Assembly (NCBI GenBank): GCA_051654865.1
Contig: JBOFYV010000005.1
Coordinates: 1 to 5,180, forward strand
Length of the DNA: 5,180 nucleotides
Direction of reading: 5' to 3'
Source: JBOFOR01 sp051654865
GTDB lineage: Bacteria > Bacillota > Clostridia > Peptostreptococcales > Peptostreptococcaceae
Part shown: positions 1-5,180 of the stretch, piece after piece
How positions within the stretch are numbered: position 1 is the first letter of the stretch
How the letters are laid out: every line of letters starts with the position of its first letter
Notes under the pieces: generated by a model
Told to the model about the DNA's origin: nothing
The model's input: the letters and a program-made list of their open reading frames with translations, nothing else
Database searches by the model: none
Made by a program: the position numbers and the translations under genes

Positions 1-2
1 TT

Positions 3-824
3 GAAAAGGTAGAGGGTTCTAATAGAATAAGTATTGATGAGAGCTATACAATAAAAGGACAAAACTTAATTATAAAGGAAGTTGTAACATCACCAATATC
101 AAGTACTATTGTATTAGGTGGAATAGATGATACAAAAAAATATACACTTCAAAGTACTAAGTTTAAAGTCGTAGATGATAAAGGGAACGTATTAAAAAGT
201 ACTGAATTAGGTAGCGGTGTAGATAATAAAACAGGTGAGTTTAATGGAAAAATAAGTGTAGATAGTGATTTATCACACACTAAATACATAGACTTAATTC
301 CATATTGGGGAGATGACTTAATTTATGAAGTAATAGAAGATGTATATTATCCATTACTTATAACTAATGGTAGTGGAGATAGAGAAGAAATAGTAGTATC
401 AAGAAAACCAACAGAAGAAGAATTAAAAAGTGGATACGCATCATCACAGGTGAATTACTATCTAAACATAGATAAAAACAAAGAATTTTTATCATTAGAG
501 GAGCTAAAAGGATATGAAATACCTGTTAGTAGCACGGAGAAAGTAATTATTAAGGATATACAAGTAGATGAAAAGGGAACAAAAATTATCATGAAAAAAG
601 AAGGAGACTATAATCACTTAAGTGAGTTAGTTATGTTTGATGAAGATATGAATGACTTTGCAAGATGGGAAGGTCATATAGGAGCAGTATTAGAAAATGA
701 AGAAGATCAAATCTATAGCATTATACTAGACAAAATTGATACAAATAAAAAATACAAAATAGCACTTCCAATAATAAAGGATATAGATTTCAATAGTAAA
801 GAAAAGGTGAAAATAAATTTATAG
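3..824 (+). CDS. C-terminal part of a DUF4179/DUF5643-like protein (5'-truncated by window edge)
   Basis: The frame is open without a stop from base 3 to the TAG at 822-824, giving 273 residues. The start lies upstream of the window. The in-frame GTG at 450 is an internal valine: no Shine-Dalgarno sequence precedes it and the frame is open for 149 codons before it. The visible part has no hydrophobic membrane segment and no cysteines. It is rich in alternating polar/hydrophobic stretches, as in beta-sandwich extracellular domains. Residues ~11-103 (DESYTIKGQNL, then a SPIS turn, VVDDKGNVL, and YIDLIPYW) resemble what I know of the DUF5643 domain that follows DUF4179 in clostridial and bacilli membrane proteins, some encoded beside ECF sigma factors. 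Residues ~104-273 look like a second, similar beta-rich repeat. That assignment is from memory of the family and is uncertain. The exact biochemical role is unknown. It is the last gene of its transcript, followed directly by a terminator hairpin. Confidence 0.85.
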   Translation, partial: EKVEGSNRISIDESYTIKGQNLIIKEVVTSPISSTIVLGGIDDTKKYTLQSTKFKVVDDKGNVLKSTELGSGVDNKTGEFNGKISVDSDLSHTKYIDLIPYWGDDLIYEVIEDVYYPLLITNGSGDREEIVVSRKPTEEELKSGYASSQVNYYLNIDKNKEFLSLEELKGYEIPVSSTEKVIIKDIQVDEKGTKIIMKKEGDYNHLSELVMFDEDMNDFARWEGHIGAVLENEEDQIYSIILDKIDTNKKYKIALPIIKDIDFNSKEKVKINL

Positions 825-886
825 ATTAATTATTATATATATAAAAGGAGCAGATGCTCCTTTTTTGTATATAATAATTAATCTAT
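821..886 (+). terminator. Long hairpin with intrinsic terminator, overlapping the stop codon
   Basis: Two 31-base arms (821-851 and 856-886) are complementary at 29 of 31 positions around a 4-base AGAT loop. The apex is a classic intrinsic terminator: AAAAGGAGC pairs with GCTCCTTTT, with a six-T run at 861-866. The left arm begins one base before the TAG stop of the preceding gene. The lower part of the stem is almost pure A/T, which makes the structure far longer than termination needs. On the opposite strand the apex is followed by TTTTATATATA, so weak bidirectional termination is possible, although no convergent gene is present. Confidence 0.85.
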
Positions 887-924
887 TACGATACTATATA
901 ATTTAGTTTAAATTGTACAAAGAT

Positions 925-951
925 TACTAATAAGTAAGAATGATATTAGTA
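925..951. repeat. Short inverted repeat upstream of the C39-like peptidase gene
   Basis: TACTAATA (925-932) and TATTAGTA (944-951) are perfect 8-base inverted arms separated by 11 bases. A palindromic TTGTACAA sits just upstream at 913-920. The dyad lies about 90 bp before the peptidase start, where an operator or promoter would be expected. However, the sequence is very AT-rich, so such a dyad can arise by chance. I see no convincing -35/-10 pair in 887-1041; the best TTGTAC-like hexamer has only a poor -10 at the right spacing. Confidence 0.3.
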
Positions 952-1041
952 TTGTAAGCTTAGAGTTATGGTTTTAATTATAAATATAAAATAAAATATA
1001 GACTATAGAAATGATGAAATAAAACACAACAGGAGGTTAAT

Positions 1042-1899
1042 ATGACGTACAAAATGAGACTAATAAAAAATAAATATGAATTAAAATTAAAATTTAAATA
1101 TATAATACTATCTGTGCTAATAAGCATTATGGCTTGTACAACATACAGCATATTGGGGGAATATAGTTATGAAAATTTAAAATCTCAGTTACTCAATTCT
1201 AATAATATAAATAAAGAAATATTGATAGAAAGATCAAATGAATATCCTGAAATTAAGCAAATTTTAGATAATATAAATTTATATCCAGTATCATTAATAA
1301 ATCTTGCATCGAATAATATTGAGGCAATAGATTTTGTAGTAAATTATCCTAAGTACAGTGAGAAAATAACTAGCGGTAATATATCTATAAAAGAAGATTA
1401 CAAAAAAGGCAAAATTCCTCTATTTATACAATGGGATAAAAGATGGGGGTATGATAAATATGGAGATGAATTTATAGCTGTTAATGGATGTGGACCTACT
1501 TCTATAGCAATGGTAGCGGTTGGACTTACAGGTAATACTGATATTAATCCTAAGGCTATTGCAGATTATAGTAGACAAAATGGATATTTAGTAAATGGAG
1601 TAGGTACAAAATGGAACCTAATGACTGAAGGTGTAAAACAATTTGGTTTGATTGGAACAGAAATAAACTTAAGTGAGAGTAGTATTATATCAAATCTCAA
1701 AAAAGGACATCCGATAATAGCGAGTATGGGACCAGGTGAATTTACAAGTAAAGGTCATTTTATAGTACTAACAGGTATGGATAGTGATGGAAGAATAATA
1801 GTTAATGACCCTAATAGCAAAGTAAAAAGTGAAAAAACATGGGATATAGATGTATTTATGAAAGAAACTAAAAATCTGTGGTCTTTTGAGGCAATATAG
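1042..1899 (+). CDS. Membrane-anchored C39-like cysteine peptidase
   Basis: This 285-residue protein starts at ATG 1042, with AGGAGG at 1031-1036 and a 5-base spacer. A basic N-terminus (residues 1-20, many K/R) precedes a hydrophobic segment at ~20-38, which fits a signal anchor or uncleaved signal peptide placing the rest outside the cell. C30-32 lacks a clear lipobox, so a lipoprotein is less likely. Residues ~40-120 form a helical linker. The catalytic domain (~124-285) has the Peptidase_C39_2 pattern: PLFIQWDKRWG (126-136) with Gln130 as likely oxyanion residue, NGCGPTS with Cys150 as nucleophile, GHFIVLTG with His239, and NDP with Asp256 as third catalytic residue. Family members are papain-fold proteases related to the bacteriocin-leader C39 peptidases; most stand-alone copies have no known substrate. 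No ABC transporter or peptide gene lies beside it, so bacteriocin export is not supported. Cell-surface protein or peptide processing is the plausible role. The gene looks monocistronic, flanked by terminators. Confidence 0.9.
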   Translation: MTYKMRLIKNKYELKLKFKYIILSVLISIMACTTYSILGEYSYENLKSQLLNSNNINKEILIERSNEYPEIKQILDNINLYPVSLINLASNNIEAIDFVVNYPKYSEKITSGNISIKEDYKKGKIPLFIQWDKRWGYDKYGDEFIAVNGCGPTSIAMVAVGLTGNTDINPKAIADYSRQNGYLVNGVGTKWNLMTEGVKQFGLIGTEINLSESSIISNLKKGHPIIASMGPGEFTSKGHFIVLTGMDSDGRIIVNDPNSKVKSEKTWDIDVFMKETKNLWSFEAI

Positions 1900-1939
1900 T
1901 TACGAGGTATCAAGTTTAAAGTTATGGTTAAAAAACTAT

Positions 1940-1978
1940 AAAAGGTCGTATTGGTTAAATAATCAATATGGCCTTTTT
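1940..1978 (+). terminator. Intrinsic terminator of the C39-like peptidase gene
   Basis: Arms 1940-1956 and 1961-1977 pair along all 17 positions in the + strand RNA, with three G-U wobbles, around an AAAT loop. The 3' arm runs into TTTTT (1974-1978). On the opposite strand the three wobbles would become A-C mismatches, so the hairpin is built to work in the + direction. It separates the peptidase gene from the ribose operon. Confidence 0.88.
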
Positions 1979-1980
1979 AT

Positions 1981-2036
1981 GTGTACCAAGCATAGGCAAC
2001 GACTTGACAGTGGGAACAGCTAACTAAGGGAAATGC
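1981..2036. other. GC-richer intergenic block of unknown nature
   Basis: 27 of 56 bases are G or C (48%), against about 30% for the window. The block contains a perfect TTGACA (2004-2009), but the hexamer 17 bases downstream is AGGGAA, so it is not a normal sigma-A promoter as it stands. No reading frame longer than about 15 codons runs through it. It might be a remnant of a mobile element end or of a structured RNA, or part of the ribose-operon leader. I cannot identify it. Confidence 0.4.
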
Positions 2037-2039
2037 AAA

Positions 2040-2131
2040 ATAAAGTACTACACTAACCGAAGTTATAGTAAAATATATCATTTATTGAAGAAATGTGTTG
2101 TACTATATAAATATATGTGATACTCTATAAA
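2040..2131. promoter_or_regulatory. Candidate rbs control region with repeated TGTNNTACTNTAT-like motif
   Basis: Two direct copies, TGTTGTACTATATAAA (2096-2111) and TGTGATACTCTATAAA (2116-2131), match at 13 of 16 positions and start exactly 20 bases apart, about two helical turns. An inverted copy lies at 2040-2053 (reverse complement GTGTAGTACTTTAT), and a further TACTATA core lies on the minus strand at 2064-2070. The array is 60-150 bp upstream of rbsK, where an operator would lie. Promoter elements may overlap it: TTGTAC (2098-2103) sits 17 bp from TACTCT (2121-2126), which is preceded by TGA, an extended -10 form. The match to consensus is modest. No CG-centred LacI/RbsR-type operator or clear cre site is seen. 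The regulator is unknown. Confidence 0.4.
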
Positions 2132-2192
2132 AAGTAAAATAACAAATAAAATGATTTAATATATATAGATTTTAATAAATAGGAGGCATACT

Positions 2193-3101
2193 ATGAAAAA
2201 AATATGTGTTATAGGTAGTTTAAATATGGATTTAGTAGTAAAAGTAGACACAATGCCAAAGGGCGGACAAACTATAATAGGTAGCGACTTCAAAGAAGTA
2301 CCAGGTGGAAAAGGTGCTAACCAAGCAGTAGCAATGGCTAGACTTGGTGGAAATGTAGCTATGATAGGTAAAGTAGGAAACGATGGATTTGGTCAAACTT
2401 TAATAAATGCACTTAAAAACGACAATGTAGATACAAAATACATAGGTGTAGAAAATGGTCCAACTGGTGTAGCACTTATAACAGTAGACAAAAATGCTGA
2501 AAACAGTATAGTAGTAGCTCCAGGAGCAAACTTTAAAGTATTAGAAAACGATATAGACAACAACATAGAAGCAATACAAAATAGTGACATAGTAGTAGTT
2601 CAATTAGAAACACCACTACAGACTATAAAGTATGCTTTAAATAAAGCTAAAGAAGCTGGAAAGTACACAATATTAAACCCAGCCCCAGCAGTAGCACTAG
2701 AGGATGAAATAATAGCAAACGTTGATTTATTAACACCGAATGAAACAGAGCTTGAAATATTAAGCGGTGTAGAAATAAACAATGAAGATGATATAAAAAG
2801 AGCAGCACAAATAATGATAGATAAAGGTGTAAAAGAACTTATAGTAACATTAGGTTCAAAAGGAAGCTTATATATAAATAAAGAAAAAGCTATGTTCAAA
2901 CCAGCATACAAAGTAGAAGCAGTAGATACTACAGCGGCTGGGGATAGCTACACAGGAGCATTATCAGTAGCATTTGCAAACAACAAGAATGTAGAAGAAG
3001 CAATGGACTTTGCTTCAAAAGTAGGAGCACTTTCAGTAATGAAAGAAGGAGCACAAAGCTCATTACCAATGTTAGTAGATGTAGAGAATTTCAGGGGGTA
3101 A
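2193..3101 (+). CDS. rbsK: Ribokinase
   Basis: This 302-residue PfkB-family sugar kinase, close to the ~309 of E. coli RbsK, phosphorylates D-ribose with ATP to ribose-5-phosphate in the cytoplasm. The start at ATG 2193 has AGGAGG at 2181-2186 with a 6-base spacer. Landmarks follow the family order: GSLNMDLV (8-15) with Asp13 for substrate binding, the PfkB signature 1 region with GGKGAN (38-43), Glu139 in VQLET, NPAPA (162-166), NETE (183-186), TLGSKGS (219-225) lining the nucleotide site, and DTTAAGD (245-251), whose Asp251 is the expected catalytic base. The residues after that Asp are SYTGA rather than the commoner TFNGA, a conservative change. It is the first gene of the rbs operon; rbsD starts 4 bp after its stop. 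Confusion with other PfkB kinases is unlikely given the rbsD/rbsA neighbours. Confidence 0.96.
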   Translation: MKKICVIGSLNMDLVVKVDTMPKGGQTIIGSDFKEVPGGKGANQAVAMARLGGNVAMIGKVGNDGFGQTLINALKNDNVDTKYIGVENGPTGVALITVDKNAENSIVVAPGANFKVLENDIDNNIEAIQNSDIVVVQLETPLQTIKYALNKAKEAGKYTILNPAPAVALEDEIIANVDLLTPNETELEILSGVEINNEDDIKRAAQIMIDKGVKELIVTLGSKGSLYINKEKAMFKPAYKVEAVDTTAAGDSYTGALSVAFANNKNVEEAMDFASKVGALSVMKEGAQSSLPMLVDVENFRG

Positions 3102-3105
3102 CAAT

Positions 3106-3501
3106 ATGAAAAAGACAAAATTAATAAACAGCGAAATATCGTACACTATATCAAAAATGGGACATACTGATAGTTTAACAATAGGTGACTGCGGACTTCC
3201 GATACCAAGTGAAGTAAATAGAATAGATTTAGCACTAAAATACGGAGTGCCAACTTTTTTAGAAACTTTAGATACAGTATTAGAAGAACTATGTGTAGAA
3301 GAAATAGTGATAGCAAGTGAAATAAAAGAAAAAAATGAAAATATACATGAAGAGATATTAAAGAGATTTGAAAATGTAAAAATAACTTACGTATCTCATG
3401 AAGAATTTAAAAGTCAAACAAAAGAAAGTAAGGCAGTTGTAAGAACGGGAGAATGCAGCCCTTACGCAAACATAATATTAAAATCAGGTGTGGTATTTTA
3501 G
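3106..3501 (+). CDS. rbsD: D-ribose pyranase
   Basis: This 131-residue protein (E. coli RbsD is 139) catalyses interconversion of the beta-pyranose and beta-furanose forms of D-ribose, helping supply the furanose used by ribokinase. Family residues are in place: MGHTD (18-22) with catalytic His20, IGDCGLPIP (26-34) with Asp28, His98 in YVSHEEF, and RTGECSPYAN (113-122), whose Tyr-Ala-Asn matches the substrate-binding YAN of E. coli. The His98-to-YAN spacing equals that of E. coli His106 to 128-130. Family members are ring-shaped cytoplasmic oligomers. Translation starts at ATG 3106; its Shine-Dalgarno AGGGGG (3093-3098) lies inside the last codons of rbsK, abutting the rbsK stop, which suggests coupled translation. 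Confidence 0.95.
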   Translation: MKKTKLINSEISYTISKMGHTDSLTIGDCGLPIPSEVNRIDLALKYGVPTFLETLDTVLEELCVEEIVIASEIKEKNENIHEEILKRFENVKITYVSHEEFKSQTKESKAVVRTGECSPYANIILKSGVVF

Positions 3502-3518
3502 ACAATAACTAAAATGTA

Positions 3519-3523
3519 GAGGT
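3519..3523 (+). promoter_or_regulatory. Weak ribosome binding site of rbsA
   Basis: GAGGT lies 8 bases before the rbsA ATG in a 30-bp gap. It is a shorter match to the anti-Shine-Dalgarno than the sites of rbsK (AGGAGG), rbsD (AGGGGG) and rbsC (AAGGAGG). This could lower rbsA translation relative to its neighbours. No terminator or promoter is seen in the gap. Confidence 0.55.
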
Positions 3524-3531
3524 AGAGACAG

Positions 3532-5025
3532 ATGAATAATCCTATATTAAAAATGGAAGGTATAATAAAAGAATTTCCTGGTGTAAAAGCTTTAGATGGA
3601 GTAAATCTAGAACTTTACGAAGGAAAAGTAATGGCTTTAATGGGTGAAAATGGAGCTGGTAAGTCTACACTTATGAAAATATTAAGTGGAGTTTACAAAA
3701 AAGATGGTGGAACAATCTATTACAAAGGTATAGAAGAAGACATTAAAGGTCCAAAAGATGCCCAACAAAAAGGAATAGCAATAATACACCAAGAGTTAAA
3801 TTTACTTAAAGATTTGAGTATAGCTGAAAACATATTTTTAGGAAGAGAGCCTAAAAAAGGATTTAGAATAGATTTTGATAAGCTTTATGATGATAGTGAT
3901 AAATTGCTTAAAAAATTAAATATAACTACTAGCTCAAAAGAATTAGTAGAAAACCTTAGTATAGGCGAGCAGCAAATGGTTGAAATTGCAAAAGCATTAT
4001 CATTAGATGCCCAAATTATAATAATGGATGAACCTACAGATGCTCTTACAGATAAAGAAACTGAAAGTTTATTTAAAGTAATAAATGAACTAAAATCAGA
4101 AGGAAAAGCAATAGCTTATATATCACATAGATTAAAAGAAATATTTGAAATCTGTGACTACTTAACAGTACTTAGAGATGGTAAGTATGTAGGAAGTGAA
4201 ACAATATCAAATATAGACGAAGATAAAATGATAGAAATGATGGTAGGAAGAAAGCTTACTGATCAATTCCCAAGACTTGAAGTTAAAAAGGGAGATGCAG
4301 TACTAAAAGTAGAAAACCTAACTAATGAATATATAAAAGACATAAACTTTGAGGTGAAATCTGGGGAGATTTTAGGAATATCAGGTTTAATGGGGGCAGG
4401 AAGAACGGAACTTGCCAAAACTATATACGGTCATTTAAGAAAAAACAGTGGATGTATATACATAAATGGAAATGAAATAAACAACAAAAGCTCAAAAGAT
4501 GGTTTAAAAAATAAGATAGCATATGTAAGTGAAGATAGAAAAGGTGATGGACTTATACTTGATTTATCTATAAAAGAAAACATGACAATATCATCACTAG
4601 ATAGCATAGCATCATTATTTAAAATAAATAAAAATAAAGAAACTAAAATAGTAAAAGAATATATAGATAGAATAAATATAAAAACTCCAAGTGAAAATCA
4701 ATTAATAAGAAACTTAAGTGGTGGTAATCAGCAAAAAGTGGCAATAGCAAAAGCTTTAATGACAGAACCAGAAGTACTTATACTTGATGAGCCAACTAGA
4801 GGTGTAGATGTTGGAGCGAAAAAGGAAATATACGATTTAATAAACGACTTTAAATCAAAAGGTAAAGCAGTAATTATGATATCTTCAGAAATGCCTGAAA
4901 TACTAGGTCTAAGTGATAGAATATTAGTGCTTAGCCAAGGTAGATTAACTGGAGAATTTGATATAGAGAACGCTAGCCAAGAAGCAATATTAAAGTGTGC
5001 AGTAGAAACTAAGGAGGCAGTATAA
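3532..5025 (+). CDS. rbsA: Ribose ABC importer, tandem ATP-binding subunit
   Basis: This 497-residue protein (E. coli RbsA is ~501) carries two fused ABC ATPase domains and powers ribose import with RbsC and RbsB at the inner face of the membrane. Domain 1 (~5-245) has Walker A GENGAGKS (38-45), Q-loop HQELN (86-90), signature LSIGEQQ (142-148), Walker B IIIMDEPT with Glu167, and switch His199. Domain 2 (~257-490) has a degenerate Walker A, GLMGAGRTEL, with Arg291 where Lys is normal. It also has signature LSGGNQQ (395-401), Walker B VLILDEPT with Glu420, and SSE (451-453) in place of the switch histidine. These domain 2 departures are usual for the RbsA/MglA/XylG family and suggest one fully catalytic site. 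The DEPTDALTDKETESLF stretch is close to E. coli RbsA and favours ribose over galactose or xylose. It overlaps rbsC by one base. Confidence 0.95.
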   Translation: MNNPILKMEGIIKEFPGVKALDGVNLELYEGKVMALMGENGAGKSTLMKILSGVYKKDGGTIYYKGIEEDIKGPKDAQQKGIAIIHQELNLLKDLSIAENIFLGREPKKGFRIDFDKLYDDSDKLLKKLNITTSSKELVENLSIGEQQMVEIAKALSLDAQIIIMDEPTDALTDKETESLFKVINELKSEGKAIAYISHRLKEIFEICDYLTVLRDGKYVGSETISNIDEDKMIEMMVGRKLTDQFPRLEVKKGDAVLKVENLTNEYIKDINFEVKSGEILGISGLMGAGRTELAKTIYGHLRKNSGCIYINGNEINNKSSKDGLKNKIAYVSEDRKGDGLILDLSIKENMTISSLDSIASLFKINKNKETKIVKEYIDRINIKTPSENQLIRNLSGGNQQKVAIAKALMTEPEVLILDEPTRGVDVGAKKEIYDLINDFKSKGKAVIMISSEMPEILGLSDRILVLSQGRLTGEFDIENASQEAILKCAVETKEAV

Positions 5026-5180
5026 TGACATCTACAAGTATACAACATACAAAAGATAAAAATGTAAATTTAGAAGAATTATTAATAAAATATAAAAGCT
5101 TAGTAGGATTAGTATTATTAATAGCAATAGTATCAATACTAAACCCTGCATTTTTAAGCACTAAAAACATATTAAATATA
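5025..5180 (+). CDS. rbsC: Ribose ABC importer permease, N-terminal part (cut by window edge)
   Basis: Fifty-two codons are visible from ATG 5025, open to the last base. AAGGAGG at 5011-5017 gives a 7-base spacer. The start codon shares its A with the TAA stop of rbsA (TAATG), so translation is probably coupled. Residues 1-24 are polar and cytoplasmic. Residues ~25-39 are a strongly hydrophobic first transmembrane segment (LVGLVLLIAIVSI), followed by NPAFLSTKNILNI, which matches the typical N-terminus of RbsC/sugar-importer permeases (BPD_transp_2 family). The assignment rests on this short match plus position directly after rbsA. The remainder, and probably rbsB, should follow downstream. 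Confidence 0.9.
   Translation, partial: MTSTSIQHTKDKNVNLEELLIKYKSLVGLVLLIAIVSILNPAFLSTKNILNI

Noticed and set aside
450..824. A 124-codon gene starting at GTG 450
   Set aside because: The same frame is open back to base 3 and no ribosome binding site precedes 450, so it is the end of a longer gene.
1979..2023. 14-codon frame from an ATG just after the peptidase terminator
   Set aside because: It has no ribosome binding site, overlaps the end of the terminator, and is too short to support as a gene.
2004..2032. TTGACA as the -35 of a strong promoter
   Set aside because: The hexamers at 16-18 bp spacing (around AGGGAA) do not resemble TATAAT.
2393..2911. Minus-strand open frames inside rbsK
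   Set aside because: They lie antisense to a well-conserved gene, have low-complexity Ser/Ile/Phe-rich translations and lack ribosome binding sites.
4393..4419. Loss of the Walker A lysine in the second RbsA ATPase domain (Arg instead)
   Set aside because: GAGRT is the normal form in the RbsA/MglA/XylG family, so it is not damage or novelty.
4728..5048. Minus-strand open frame over the 3' end of rbsA
   Set aside because: It is antisense to the conserved second ATPase domain of RbsA, with no recognisable product or start signal.
1..5180. CRISPR array, tRNA/rRNA, riboswitch or intact insertion sequence
   Set aside because: No regularly spaced repeats, no recognisable RNA gene core, and no transposase coding were seen on either strand.

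Overview
The window is AT-rich (roughly 30% G+C by eye), uses AT-ending codons heavily, and has strong AGGAGG-type ribosome binding sites. Together with a ribose operon ordered rbsK-rbsD-rbsA-rbsC, this suggests a low-GC Firmicute, most likely a clostridial relative of the Peptostreptococcaceae (Clostridioides/Paraclostridium/Romboutsia type). That placement is an inference from composition and protein style; no species marker is present.

All genes are on the + strand, in three transcription blocks. (1) Positions 3-824 hold the C-terminal 273 residues of a gene entered mid-way: an extracellular-looking, beta-rich protein resembling the DUF4179/DUF5643 group. It ends in an unusually long, nearly perfect hairpin (821-886) containing an intrinsic terminator. 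(2) Positions 1042-1899 hold one gene for a membrane-anchored C39-like cysteine peptidase with a recognisable Cys/His/Asp catalytic set. A 17-bp terminator hairpin follows at 1940-1978, so it looks monocistronic. (3) From 2193 to the window edge runs a tightly packed ribose operon: rbsK (ribokinase), rbsD (ribose pyranase), rbsA (double-ATPase subunit of the ABC importer) and the first 52 codons of rbsC (permease). Gaps are 4 bp, 30 bp and a 1-bp overlap.

The operon forms a working pathway. RbsA and RbsC, with a binding protein RbsB expected outside the window, import D-ribose. RbsD interconverts ring forms of the sugar, and RbsK phosphorylates it to ribose-5-phosphate. No regulator gene lies in the window.

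The two non-coding gaps (887-1041 and 1900-2192) are each shorter than 300 bp. The second carries the rbs leader, with a locally GC-richer block (1981-2036) and a small family of TGTNNTACTNTAT-like motifs (two direct, one inverted) that could be an operator/promoter array. I see no phage, CRISPR, tRNA, rRNA or intact insertion sequence. Most of the window is ordinary; the points worth a second look are the long palindrome, the repeated motif upstream of rbsK and the GC-richer block. I did not find convincing evidence for a new biological system.
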